A DNA stretch of 64,000 nt from Domibacillus sp. PGB-M46 (GCF_022668875.1 NZ_JAKGCR010000016.1:1-64000); one strand, 5' to 3'. Positions 18,788-27,507 are shown, counted from the stretch's first letter. Made by a program: numbers and translations. Notes: a model not told the origin generated them from the letters alone.

Positions 18788-20146
18788 GTGATTTCGAACT
18801 TAACCGAGGATCAGCTGACCCTGCTTGTTATCAAGCATTTAAAAGAAGGTAAGAAAACAGATTTGCAGCAGCTGATCGATGAACTTCACCCTTATGATAT
18901 GGCGGCTATTTATCGGAACCTTCCGAACAAGCACCAGACACGTTTTTTGCTTCATTTAACGATTCCAATCTTAACCGACATGATTCAGGAGCTTGAGCAC
19001 GATGAGCAGATGGCCGTCCTGAAAAAAGTCGGAAAAGAACGCTCTCGTAAAGTACTCGATGATATGGACAATGATGACTTGGCGTCTCTCCTTGACGATA
19101 TGTCTCCAGAAAGCATGGAGCAGTTTTTATCTGGCATGAAAGAAGAAGAGTCAACCATCATTCACAATATGATGAGCTATCCACCGGAAACAGCCGGACG
19201 GATTATGACAAACCGATTTGTCTGGATTAAACATTCTTATACCGTACGGGAAGCGGTGGAAAAATTAAAAACGTTCGCTGAGTTTGCTGAGACGATCAAT
19301 TACCTCTATGTGATTGACGACGAAAAAAAACTCGTTGGTGTTGTTTCTTACCGGGACATGCTTCTTGCAGATACACATGAGAAAATTGCCGATATCATGT
19401 ATGGGCGGGTGATTTCCGTTGATGTATATACCGACCAGGAGGAAATTGCCCGCTTGATTGAACGGTATGACTTTCTCGCAATCCCGGTTGTGAACGAAGC
19501 CGGCATTTTAATTGGAATTGTTACATTTGATGATATTATTGATGTCGTCATTCAAGAAGCAAATGAAGACATCGAAAAGCTTTCTGCTTCCGGGAAGTCG
19601 ATTGATTTTGATACAAAAGCAGGCATCGCGGCTTTCAGGCGTCTGCCGTGGCTTGTACTGCTCCTGTTTATCGGACTTGTGTCCGGCAGCATTATTTCCG
19701 GCTTTGAAAATACAATCAATCAAGTAGTAGCACTCACCTATTTTATGCCTATGATCTCAGGCATGACCGGAAATACTGGCACGCAGTCGTTGGCTGTTGT
19801 CGTGCGCGGACTTGCTTCACGAGACGTCGATATGCGGACTGTTCTTGCCTTGGTCGGCCGCGAATTTGGTGTTGGCTTGATTATCGGCGCGGTGTGCAGT
19901 ATTTTGATTTTTTTTATTGCGTTTTTCTGGCAGGGCAGCGCCGTTCTTGGATTTGTGGTAGCATCGTCTCTTTTGCTGACATTGATCATCGGAACCCTGT
20001 CAGGCACGGTTATTCCGCTCATACTGTATAAATTAAACATTGATCCGGCTGTTGCATCCGGTCCGCTTATTACAACCATTAATGATATTTTTTCACTTAT
20101 TACGTATTTTACGATTGCATCCTGGTTTTTAACACATCTTTTATAA
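18788..20146 (+). CDS. mgtE: Magnesium transporter MgtE
   Basis: The 452-aa protein has the N-terminal superhelical domain (about 1-130), two CBS domains (about 135-255) and five C-terminal membrane segments with the conserved PMISGMTGNTGTQSLAVVVRG filter-region signature. It is a Mg2+-gated Mg2+ channel in the plasma membrane. The GTG at 18788 lies 8 nt after AAAGGAGG; the ATG at 18782 overlaps the ribosome site. No M-box riboswitch is visible in the 190 nt before it. Confidence 0.95.
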   Translation: MISNLTEDQLTLLVIKHLKEGKKTDLQQLIDELHPYDMAAIYRNLPNKHQTRFLLHLTIPILTDMIQELEHDEQMAVLKKVGKERSRKVLDDMDNDDLASLLDDMSPESMEQFLSGMKEEESTIIHNMMSYPPETAGRIMTNRFVWIKHSYTVREAVEKLKTFAEFAETINYLYVIDDEKKLVGVVSYRDMLLADTHEKIADIMYGRVISVDVYTDQEEIARLIERYDFLAIPVVNEAGILIGIVTFDDIIDVVIQEANEDIEKLSASGKSIDFDTKAGIAAFRRLPWLVLLLFIGLVSGSIISGFENTINQVVALTYFMPMISGMTGNTGTQSLAVVVRGLASRDVDMRTVLALVGREFGVGLIIGAVCSILIFFIAFFWQGSAVLGFVVASSLLLTLIIGTLSGTVIPLILYKLNIDPAVASGPLITTINDIFSLITYFTIASWFLTHLL

Positions 20147-20158
20147 AAATGCCGCTGT

Positions 20159-20187
20159 TTGACCGAATTATCTGTTCTTATTATAAT
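20159..20187 (+). promoter_or_regulatory. Sigma-A promoter for the CBS/CorC protein
   Basis: TTGACC (20159-20164), 17-bp spacer, TATAAT (20182-20187). A transcript from here would carry a leader of about 145 nt before the TTG start at 20339. Confidence 0.8.
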
Positions 20188-20217
20188 AATATTAATAAAA
20201 AGGCTGATAGGAAGAGG

Positions 20218-20332
20218 GTGATCAAATGGGACATTAACAGCAGCTCGCTTTTTCTACACTGCCGGTTTTTCGAATTTGATCATCATATTAAATAGGAGGT
20301 GACTTCTTCTTTCGCCGCTTGCGGGAGAAGAA
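20218..20332 (+). promoter_or_regulatory. Structured leader with possible leader peptide
   Basis: Three elements are seen. A 25-codon reading frame starts at GTG 20218 and ends in TAG 20293-20295, with its stop inside the TAGGAGG ribosome site. A 9-bp inverted repeat TGATCAAAT (20219-20227) / ATTTGATCA (20274-20282) spans most of that frame. A hairpin TTCTTCT (20304-20310) / AGAAGAA (326-332 of the same block) separates AGGAGG from the TTG start; if formed it brings the two to about 10 nt. Regulation by these is inference. Confidence 0.45.
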
Positions 20333-20338
20333 ATCTGA

Positions 20339-21244
20339 TTGGACATATGGATTGGGCTGATTGCTGTTATCCTTTTGGCGTTGTCATTTACAGCCATTCG
20401 TTACGTAAAACGGAAAGAAACAAACGAAACAGGAGAACCCCCCTCGAGAAAGCATTCTTCCGCTCTTCTCGCTGAATTAACGGGGACCGATCCTGAAAAT
20501 CACCTGTCACAGTTGAATGACCGGGCAGCAACAGAAGTGATGGTGCCTCGAACAGAGATGGTGTATTTTGATATGGAAGATGCAGTTCGGGATTGTGTAA
20601 AGGTTTTCCGTGAAACAAAGCATACCCGCTATCCGGTAGCGGACGGTGATAAGGACCGTATTATTGGCTTTGTCAACTTTAAAGAAGTCATTGCTGAGTA
20701 TGTGTCAGACCCGGTTGTCGGTTCAAAAAGCATTAAACATTTTGTCCGTCCCATTACACGGGTGATTGACTCCACTCCCGTTCATGAACTGCTTACGAAA
20801 ATGCAGGCAGAGCGGACACAAATGGTCATACTGTTGAACGAATACGGCGGCACATCAGGTATTGTAACAGCGGAAGATATCGTTGAGGTTATTGTCGGCG
20901 AACTCTATGACGAATTTGATGTGGCTGAACCACCCGTTATTCAGCAAATTGGAGACTTACACTTTATCGCGAGCAGCAAAATGCACGTTTCTGAAACGGC
21001 TCAATTGCTCGGCATTTATATGAATGATGAGGATGTTGACACGCTTGGCGGCTGGATGTTAACAGAGAAGTATGATATTCAGCCCGGTGAATCAATCGAG
21101 CACAGTGGATTTTTATTTACTGTTTTACAAATGGAAGATCAGCAGATCCGTCACGTTGAAATTCAGCGTGTACCGGACCGGGAAGCCGCACAAACCGGGG
21201 ATGAGCCTTCATCCATTGCGGTTATAGAACCATATAACGCCTAA
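20339..21244 (+). CDS. Membrane-anchored CBS-pair/CorC_HlyC protein lacking DUF21
   Basis: The 301-aa protein has one N-terminal membrane segment (about 3-20), a CBS pair (about 60-190) and a C-terminal CorC_HlyC domain (about 205-285). Usual Bacillus relatives (YhdP/MpfA, YrkA) also have a DUF21/CNNM transport domain, absent here; the architecture is CorC-like plus an anchor. Location after mgtE suggests a role in Mg2+ handling, perhaps regulatory. The TTG start directly follows an in-frame stop. GGGAGAAG is close, and AGGAGG lies beyond a hairpin. Confidence 0.8.
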   Translation: MDIWIGLIAVILLALSFTAIRYVKRKETNETGEPPSRKHSSALLAELTGTDPENHLSQLNDRAATEVMVPRTEMVYFDMEDAVRDCVKVFRETKHTRYPVADGDKDRIIGFVNFKEVIAEYVSDPVVGSKSIKHFVRPITRVIDSTPVHELLTKMQAERTQMVILLNEYGGTSGIVTAEDIVEVIVGELYDEFDVAEPPVIQQIGDLHFIASSKMHVSETAQLLGIYMNDEDVDTLGGWMLTEKYDIQPGESIEHSGFLFTVLQMEDQQIRHVEIQRVPDREAAQTGDEPSSIAVIEPYNA

Positions 21245-21247
21245 TGC

Positions 21248-21275
21248 AAAAACCCGCCCTCCCGGCGGGTTTTTG
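21248..21275 (+). terminator. Terminator after the CBS/CorC gene
   Basis: AAAAACCCGCC / GGCGGGTTTTT stem with short loop and T run, 3 nt after the stop. Confidence 0.9.
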
Positions 21276-21336
21276 TGTTTTCCTAAAAGGGCTATTATAA
21301 TGAGAAAGAAATGATATTCGGAAATGGAGTTTTCGC

Positions 21337-22041
21337 ATGAAAAAGCTTTTAGCTGCAGGTCTTCTGCTTGCCGCTTCGTGGACAGTGCTCCCGACGCTAT
21401 ACGGTCGGTCATATGCCAAAAGGGTGAAGAAACAAGGGCCTGACCGTCGAGAAATCGCCCTGACTTTTGATGACGGTCCAAACCCTGTTTATACACCTCT
21501 TCTATTAGACCTGCTCAAACAATATAATGTAAAAGCTACATTTTTTGTTATCGGGGAAAAAGCGAAACTTTATCCCGATTTGATTCGTAGAATGGAAAAA
21601 GAAGGCCACGAGGTTGGGATCCATAATAACCGCCATATATCCAGCTGGCTGCTTTCACCAGCCGCGCTGGAACGGGAACTTGTACAAGCCGCCAGCCATA
21701 TTACAGCGATTACAGGGAATCGCGCTGAGCTGTATCGCCCGCCCTGGGGGCATTTTAACCCGTTCACGCTGCAAAAAGCACAGCCTTTTCAGACGGTTAT
21801 GTGGACAGCTATTCCGGGAGACTGGAAGAAAAAAATGACTCCCGAGAAGCTGGTCCAAAAATTGCGCCTTGCCCGTTCCAATGGTGCCGTTATTACCCTG
21901 CATGACAGTGGACATACCTTTGGTGCCTATGAAAAAGCTCCTGCAGTTATGCTGGAAGCCCTGCGCCTTTTTTTAACGGATCAAGAATCGGCTGCTTTTT
22001 CATTTGTAACAGTTAGCACTTTGTACCGCTCTAAGTCGTAA
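21337..22041 (+). CDS. Polysaccharide deacetylase family protein
   Basis: The 234-aa protein has an N-terminal signal/anchor segment and the NodB domain: TFDDGPNP (catalytic Asp and metal Asp), EVGIHNNRH (metal ligand region, where the usual first His of HxxxH is part of GIHNNRH), RPPWGHFNP and LHDSG. It probably removes acetyl groups from peptidoglycan or another surface glycan. The motif 3 W/H detail suggests a divergent subgroup. The start has TGGAG about 8 nt upstream. Confidence 0.88.
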   Translation: MKKLLAAGLLLAASWTVLPTLYGRSYAKRVKKQGPDRREIALTFDDGPNPVYTPLLLDLLKQYNVKATFFVIGEKAKLYPDLIRRMEKEGHEVGIHNNRHISSWLLSPAALERELVQAASHITAITGNRAELYRPPWGHFNPFTLQKAQPFQTVMWTAIPGDWKKKMTPEKLVQKLRLARSNGAVITLHDSGHTFGAYEKAPAVMLEALRLFLTDQESAAFSFVTVSTLYRSKS

Positions 22042-22074
22042 AGTAAGCTGCTTCGTGTTAAAGTGAGGGATTAA

Positions 22075-22659
22075 ATGGAATCATTAGTCATTGCCTATTT
22101 AGCGAAATATGGATACGCCATTTTATTTTTAGCTGGTATTTTTGGCATTGTCGGCATTCCGGTGCCGGAAGAAAGTTTATACGTATACGTGGGAATGCTT
22201 GCTAAGAACGGCTCGCTTTCTTTTTCTAAAGCTTTTGCGTCCCTTCTTGCGGGCACATTGGTCGGAATGGCCGTCAGCTATTCGCTGGGTCGGATTGTCG
22301 GCCAGCCGCTTTTGGACCGTTACGGGAAATACCTGGGTGTTACGAAAAAAAGGCTTGGAAAAACCATTATGCATTGGGATTTATCACGCTCGCTTTTAGC
22401 TGGCTTTTTCATCCCGGGTGTTCGGCAGTTTAATCCGTATTTCGCCGGAATCGCTAAGTTTTCCATTTCTGGTTTTCTTGCGCTCTCTGTTTTAGGCGGT
22501 TCTGTATGGGTACTTATGTATATGTCAGCTGGTTTCTTAATCAGCTCTTATATTCAAATTAAACCAGAATATCTAGCCATTGCCGGTGCTGTCTTTTTTG
22601 TTTTGTTTGTTATTCACTTTATTATAAAATGGAAAAAATCGTCACATTCCCGCGGTTAA
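22075..22659 (+). CDS. DedA-family membrane protein (first copy)
   Basis: The 194-aa protein with about five membrane segments has the DedA/SNARE-associated (VTT) signature FIPGVRQFNPYFAGIAK and the N-terminal GIPVPEESLYVYVG. DedA proteins are lipid flippases/scramblases; some recycle undecaprenyl phosphate or phosphatidylethanolamine. The gene ends 15 nt before a lipid glycosyltransferase gene and is co-directional with it. Confidence 0.88.
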   Translation: MESLVIAYLAKYGYAILFLAGIFGIVGIPVPEESLYVYVGMLAKNGSLSFSKAFASLLAGTLVGMAVSYSLGRIVGQPLLDRYGKYLGVTKKRLGKTIMHWDLSRSLLAGFFIPGVRQFNPYFAGIAKFSISGFLALSVLGGSVWVLMYMSAGFLISSYIQIKPEYLAIAGAVFFVLFVIHFIIKWKKSSHSRG

Positions 22660-22674
22660 AGGAGTCAAGTTAAG

Positions 22675-23793
22675 ATGAAAATTATTGTGCTTCCTTTATT
22701 TCGTCTGTCATCGGGCCATCATAAAGCAGCGGAAGCGGTTATTGAACATATTAGTATGGTTTGTCCGGATGCGAACATTCAAACTGTAGATATTCTCAGT
22801 TATTGCCACGAATCACTGGAATCTGTTGTCTCTAAAATGTACATGCAGTGGATCAGCAAAAAACCCGAATCCTACAGCAAGTTTTACAGATCTTTTATTT
22901 ACACACCTGATGGCAGAAGAAGTAATCAAATGCCCCTCCATGTGTGGGATAAATATTTCGAGTTCCGTCTTGCCCGGCTCATAGAAAAAGAGCGTCCCGA
23001 CTATATTATCTGTACACACAGCTACCCATCAAAGCTGCTTAACCACTTGAAACGCCAACAGAAAATTACGGTTCCGGTGATCAACGTATATACAGACTTC
23101 TTTGTCAGCGATGTATGGGGAAAACGCGGCATTGATTACCATTTTGTGCCTCATCTTGAAGCAAAAAAATGGCTTATCCGGCTCGGCGTTTCTGCAAGCC
23201 GCATTTACGTAACGGGTATTCCGATTCATCCTTCTTTTGCAACGGGACACGCCCGGACTAAACACCAGTCTATCCTTGTTGCAGGCGGTAACAGCGGGTT
23301 AGGACAGCTTGAAAAATTGCTGCAGCATTTAAACGAAAGAACGCTTTCTTACACGTATAAAGTGCTGTGCGGTCATAACGAAAAGCTGCGCACACAAATT
23401 GAGCTGCTGAAAAATCCGCGCATTAAAGCTCTGCCTTATATGAGCAGCCGTGAAGAAATGAATCGGTTTTATGAAGAAGCATCTGCCATTATTACAAAAC
23501 CGGGTGGCATTACTGTCAGTGAAGTGCTTGAAAAAGAGCTGCCTGTTTTTATTTCAGGCGCCTTGCCCGGCCAGGAAGAGTTTAATGCCGACTACTTAAA
23601 AAAGCGCGAACTTATTTATGAACTGACGGATGATCTTCCCATTGAACAGCAGATTACTGCCATTATCGACAGCGATATTGAACGAGGCAAATGGAAAAAA
23701 AGGCTTCATCAATACAGTCTTGAGAAAGAGCAGAATTTAACGACAACACTGCTGTCTATTTTCGGGAAAAATTCTTCTTCTGTCCCGCTGTAA
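22675..23793 (+). CDS. MGDG-synthase-type glycosyltransferase (UgtP-like)
   Basis: The 372-aa GT28-family enzyme has the MGDG synthase N-terminal domain (SSGHHKAAEAVIEHI) and a C-terminal UDP-sugar domain (KPGGITVSE, GQEEFNADYL). B. subtilis UgtP adds glucose to diacylglycerol for glycolipids and lipoteichoic acid anchors. Here it may be UgtP itself or a paralogue. Being in tandem with a DedA gene and near two lipid genes supports a membrane lipid role. Confidence 0.82.
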   Translation: MKIIVLPLFRLSSGHHKAAEAVIEHISMVCPDANIQTVDILSYCHESLESVVSKMYMQWISKKPESYSKFYRSFIYTPDGRRSNQMPLHVWDKYFEFRLARLIEKERPDYIICTHSYPSKLLNHLKRQQKITVPVINVYTDFFVSDVWGKRGIDYHFVPHLEAKKWLIRLGVSASRIYVTGIPIHPSFATGHARTKHQSILVAGGNSGLGQLEKLLQHLNERTLSYTYKVLCGHNEKLRTQIELLKNPRIKALPYMSSREEMNRFYEEASAIITKPGGITVSEVLEKELPVFISGALPGQEEFNADYLKKRELIYELTDDLPIEQQITAIIDSDIERGKWKKRLHQYSLEKEQNLTTTLLSIFGKNSSSVPL

Positions 23794-23885
23794 AAGCAAG
23801 CGTCCTGTTTTTATTGGTGAATGCATAAAGATGCATGCTATAATGTCAACCGAGACGAAAAAATTTCTTCACGGAAAGGGTTATT

Positions 23886-24500
23886 ATGGAAAACTGGATT
23901 ATTTCAATGATGGAGCAGTATGGACTCTGGGGCATTTTTTTCTTGATTGCACTTGAAAATATATTCCCTCCGATTCCATCTGAAGTTATTCTTACCTTTG
24001 GCGGTGTAATGACCGGCCAGACAGATTTGACTGTTACGGGAGTTATACTCGTTTCAACAGCCGGATCGGTTGTAGGGGCTATTATTCTATACGGTGTCGG
24101 GTTGATATTAGATGTACAAACAATGGAGAAAATCGTGGCTCGTTACGGCAAATTTCTTCGTGTAAAAAACGAGGATATTCACCGGGCGGATGCCTGGTTT
24201 GATAAATATGGAGTTTGGACGGTTTTTCTCTGCCGCATGGTTCCTCTTATCCGAAGCTTAATTTCCATCCCTGCCGGCATGTCTAATATGAATTTTCTTT
24301 TATTTGTTTTGTTTACGACTGCCGGAACGTTAATATGGAATACGGTTCTTGTAAACTTAGGTGCCGCTTTCTCCGATTCATGGCATACGATCGTTGACTA
24401 TATGGATGTGTACTCAAATATCGTTTATGCGATTTTAGCTATTATTTTTATCGCAGCAGTTACTTGGTTTATACGCAAATTCCGCAGCCGCTCTGCTTAA
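23886..24500 (+). CDS. DedA-family membrane protein (second copy)
   Basis: The 204-aa protein has FPPIPSEVILTFGG near the N-terminus and the VTT signature FLCRMVPLIRSLISIPAGMS, close to B. subtilis YngC/UptA-like DedA proteins. Promoter candidate: TATAAT at 23839-23844, preceded by the palindromic pair ATGCAT-AAAG-ATGCAT (23821-23836). It ends at a shared convergent terminator. Likely a lipid scramblase. Confidence 0.88.
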   Translation: MENWIISMMEQYGLWGIFFLIALENIFPPIPSEVILTFGGVMTGQTDLTVTGVILVSTAGSVVGAIILYGVGLILDVQTMEKIVARYGKFLRVKNEDIHRADAWFDKYGVWTVFLCRMVPLIRSLISIPAGMSNMNFLLFVLFTTAGTLIWNTVLVNLGAAFSDSWHTIVDYMDVYSNIVYAILAIIFIAAVTWFIRKFRSRSA

Positions 24501-24525
24501 AACAAAATTCCGGCTCTTTTTCAAT

Positions 24526-24557
24526 AAGCGTCCTGCCTTTCTTCGGCGGGGCGCTTT
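24526..24557. terminator. Bidirectional terminator
   Basis: AAGCGTCCTGCC / GGCGGGGCGCTT hairpin (with G-T pairs) between the convergent dedA and lipid kinase genes, flanked by T on the plus side and A on the minus side. Confidence 0.7.
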
Positions 24558-25450
24558 TATGCGGAACAAAGACAGTCAATATGCCCTTTTTTAACGTTGC
24601 AGACAGCCGGCGTCACAGCATACACTTCTCCGTCCATGTCGATAAGCATTGGGTGATCGGTTTGAATTGTGAATGATTGAACATGGTAGTGTTCAAGATT
24701 CGCGGCATGTTCTCCTGTTGCTTTAATTTTCTTTGTTTGAATCACTTCTTTTATAAGCGGAAAGCCCGAATCTTTTACGATGATAAGCTCTAAGTAACCG
24801 TCTTCATGATTCGCTTGAAAAGGAAGGTCAACTGTCCCGATATAATTTCCATTCAACGCCACAACCATTGCCGCTTCCCCTTCAAGTTTCCTTCCGTCCG
24901 CTTCGATCATATAATGAAAAAAGGATGGATGACGGACCGTTCCAAGGGCACTTAAATAGTAGCTCATTTTGCCGATCATGGACTTTTTGTTTTCGTCTAT
25001 ATTGTTGGAAGTATCGGTAATCATGCCGATCCCCCAAAAGTTTGCAAAAAAACGATCGTTCATGGCACCGACATCTACTTTACGGACAACACCTGTTCTT
25101 AAGAGGCGACAGGCCGCGTCCAAATCTTCCGGAACTCCAATTGCCCGGCTGAAATCATTGCAGGTTCCACCTGGCAGTACGGCGACAACAGGCCTTTTTT
25201 CCAATCTGGCGATTCCATTGATACATTCATGAACCGTTCCGTCACCACCATAAATGATGACAATATCATAATCCTGAACGTTCTCATAGCACAGTTTTTC
25301 TCCTTCTCCGGGTTCAGTAATCACTTTCCGCTCAACGTGCCCGACCGCTTCCTTCAAAACCGATATTACTTGTTCAATAACCGGTTCTCTTTGACTTCCG
25401 GCATGCTCGTTGTGTATAAAAAGCCCTTTTTTAAAACGCACCGTTGCCAC
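24557..25450 (-). CDS. Diacylglycerol/lipid kinase family protein (first copy)
   Basis: The 297-aa protein has the DAGK catalytic YGGDGTVHECING (about residue 65) and LPGGTCNDFSRAIG. The family phosphorylates diacylglycerol, undecaprenol or sphingoid lipids; the substrate here is not known. The GTG start has GAAGGGAG upstream. It closes the lipid cluster and is convergent with dedA. A small open frame precedes it. Confidence 0.88.
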   Translation of the reverse strand: MATVRFKKGLFIHNEHAGSQREPVIEQVISVLKEAVGHVERKVITEPGEGEKLCYENVQDYDIVIIYGGDGTVHECINGIARLEKRPVVAVLPGGTCNDFSRAIGVPEDLDAACRLLRTGVVRKVDVGAMNDRFFANFWGIGMITDTSNNIDENKKSMIGKMSYYLSALGTVRHPSFFHYMIEADGRKLEGEAAMVVALNGNYIGTVDLPFQANHEDGYLELIIVKDSGFPLIKEVIQTKKIKATGEHAANLEHYHVQSFTIQTDHPMLIDMDGEVYAVTPAVCNVKKGHIDCLCSA

Positions 25451-25459
25451 GCTCCCTTC

Positions 25460-25618
25460 TTATCCAGAGTGGCAGGAGGTAACCGCCTTCAACTGGCTCT
25501 GTGCTTCCCTGCATTGCAAAGCATTCCATAGCGCTGTTCTTGATTTGGTTACGGTTGCTTTTACACCCAGCCTGGTAAGATTATCGACAATTTTTCTCGT
25601 CCGATCCGCACTCTTCAT
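25460..25618 (-). CDS. Possible 52-aa basic small protein
   Basis: An ATG frame of 52 codons (MKSADRTRKIVDNLTRLG...) ends 10 nt before the lipid kinase start and has GGATGG about 8 nt upstream. It is basic, has no membrane segment, and I do not recognise it. Position in a possible operon with the kinase supports it; its composition alone does not prove coding. Confidence 0.4.
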   Translation of the reverse strand: MKSADRTRKIVDNLTRLGVKATVTKSRTALWNALQCREAQSQLKAVTSCHSG

Positions 25619-25790
25619 GGTCATCCATCCTTTTCACGTTTAATGGTTTATACGTTCTTTATACAAAAGCGTTTCATTTTTTTATAATCCTTCTTTATGT
25701 TCCCCTTTTTTCCTTTTTCAATCCGGATATTTATGACTTTTTCGTGTATAGTGAAAGTGACTATTTAAATTGAACGGAATGGTGATGAAC

Positions 25791-27251
25791 GTGATCATTG
25801 AATTGTATTTTTTCCCGTGGGCTGCTTACGTGCTTTTCACATTGAACATAGTGCTCGCTTCAGCCATTATTTTTATGGAGCGGCGCGATGCAGGCGCAAC
25901 ATGGGCGTGGCTGATGGTCTTGTTTTTCCTTCCGCTTCTTGGTTTTGTTCTTTATCTTATATTCGGACAGAATTTAAGCAGAAAGCGGTTATTTGATTGG
26001 GAAGACAAGAAAAAAATAGGACTTGAAGAACAAATCAGCCATCAAAAAAGAGCTATAAAACGCGGTATCTATCCGTTTGCCAACCCTCATACAAAAGAAA
26101 ATACGAAACTTATTTCTATGCTGCTAAGCTATAATGACGCGGTTTTATCGGAAGATAATCAAGTTTATATCTATACAGATGGCGCTGAAAAATTTGATTC
26201 TCTGATGAACGATATGCGCAGAGCCAAAAACCATATTCATGTTCAGTACTATATTTTCCGAAATGACCGGCTTGGCAAAGAGATTATTACTCTTTTAACG
26301 GAAAAAGCACTGGCAGGTGTGGAGGTACGCGTGTTGTACGATGATATGGGTTCAAGAACGCTTCGGCGTAAACATTTTCGGAAGCTTATTGAAGCCGGCG
26401 GCGTGGTAGAGACCTTTTTTCCTTCCCGCATTCCCTTAATTAACTTACGGCTGAATTACCGAAATCATAGAAAAATTGTTGTCATTGATGGACAGATCGG
26501 CTATGTAGGCGGCTTTAATGTTGGTGATGAATACCTAGGAAAGGACCCGGCCTTCGGCTATTGGAGAGATACTCACCTGCGTGTCGCAGGCAGCGCCGTT
26601 CATGCACTGCAGACTCGGTTTATCCTAGATTGGAACCAAGCATCTAAACGGCATGATTTTATGTACGATGAACGACTGTTCCCCGTGCCGGCTACAACCG
26701 GTGATACCGCCATGCAAATTGTGACCAGCGGGCCGGATTCAGAATGGGATCAAATTAAAAGCGGCTACCTTCAGCTTATTTCAACAGCAAAAAAGTCTAT
26801 TTATATCCAGACTCCTTATTTTATTCCAGATGCCAGCATTTTAGACGCCCTTCGTATCGCCGCTTTGTCTGGAATCGATGTAAAAATTATGGTGCCCAAT
26901 AAACCGGACCACCCTTTTGTCTACTGGGCTACCTACTCCTACGCCGGAGAACTGTTAAAAGCAGGAGCAAAAATTTATATTTACGACGACGGCTTTATTC
27001 ATGCTAAAACCATTGTCGTAGACGAAAAGCTGAGCTCGGTCGGTACAGCAAATATTGACGTCCGCAGCTTCCGTTTAAATTTTGAAGTGAACGCCTTTAT
27101 GTATGATTATGAAACTGGCCGCCAGCTGGCAAAAATTTTCCGTCATGACATGACGGTCTGTTTTGAATTAACACCTCAGCTGTATTATCAGCGCTCTCCT
27201 GTTATTAAATTCAAGGAATCTATTTCTCGGCTCCTATCGCCGATCCTTTAA
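25791..27251 (+). CDS. clsA: Cardiolipin synthase
   Basis: The 486-aa protein has two N-terminal membrane segments (about 1-55) and two HKD phospholipase D motifs: NHRKIVVIDGQIGYVGGFN (about residue 224) and HAKTIVVDEKLSSVGTAN (about 404). It condenses two phosphatidylglycerols to cardiolipin. The GTG at 25791 is chosen because GGTGAT, a perfect anti-SD match, lies 4 nt before it; in-frame starts at 25770 and 25785 exist. Confidence 0.94.
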   Translation: MIIELYFFPWAAYVLFTLNIVLASAIIFMERRDAGATWAWLMVLFFLPLLGFVLYLIFGQNLSRKRLFDWEDKKKIGLEEQISHQKRAIKRGIYPFANPHTKENTKLISMLLSYNDAVLSEDNQVYIYTDGAEKFDSLMNDMRRAKNHIHVQYYIFRNDRLGKEIITLLTEKALAGVEVRVLYDDMGSRTLRRKHFRKLIEAGGVVETFFPSRIPLINLRLNYRNHRKIVVIDGQIGYVGGFNVGDEYLGKDPAFGYWRDTHLRVAGSAVHALQTRFILDWNQASKRHDFMYDERLFPVPATTGDTAMQIVTSGPDSEWDQIKSGYLQLISTAKKSIYIQTPYFIPDASILDALRIAALSGIDVKIMVPNKPDHPFVYWATYSYAGELLKAGAKIYIYDDGFIHAKTIVVDEKLSSVGTANIDVRSFRLNFEVNAFMYDYETGRQLAKIFRHDMTVCFELTPQLYYQRSPVIKFKESISRLLSPIL

Positions 27252-27277
27252 AGAAGCGAAACTCGCTTCTTTTTCTT
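27251..27277 (+). terminator. Terminator after clsA
   Basis: AAGAAGCGA / TCGCTTCTT hairpin followed by a T-rich tract. Confidence 0.85.
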
Positions 27278-27302
27278 TTTGTTGAAATTTTGTAAATAAG
27301 TT

Positions 27303-27331
27303 TTGAACATTTTGTGAACATATGATATATT
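27303..27331 (+). promoter_or_regulatory. Strong sigma-A promoter for a 35-aa protein
   Basis: TTGAAC (27303-27308), 17-bp spacer, TATATT (27326-27331), about 20 nt before a GAGGTGAT ribosome site. Confidence 0.75.
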
Positions 27332-27362
27332 ATATTTACAAACTAATTACGAGGTGATTGAT

Positions 27363-27470
27363 ATGGATCAAGTACTTATGCGGCAGTTAAATAAACACGG
27401 GCTCGTTTTTGCGGTGGTCCATACGGCTTTTTTCTTAAACCTCGCTGTTGAATTCATGGTTTCCCGCTAA
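27363..27470 (+). CDS. 35-aa small protein with a hydrophobic centre
   Basis: ATG follows GAGGTGAT by 5 nt. The peptide begins MDQVLMRQLNKHG, has a hydrophobic stretch (LVFAVVHTAFFLNLAV) long enough for one membrane helix, and ends FMVSR. It has its own consensus promoter and its own terminator, so it is a monocistronic gene. I do not recognise a family. Coding is inferred from the signals. Confidence 0.7.
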   Translation: MDQVLMRQLNKHGLVFAVVHTAFFLNLAVEFMVSR

Positions 27471-27478
27471 ATATTAAA

Positions 27479-27507
27479 AGCTGCCTGCTCTATGCAGGCA
27501 GCTTTTT
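27479..27507 (+). terminator. Terminator after the 35-aa gene
   Basis: AGCTGCCTGC / GCAGGCAGCT perfect stem with TTTTT. Confidence 0.9.
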
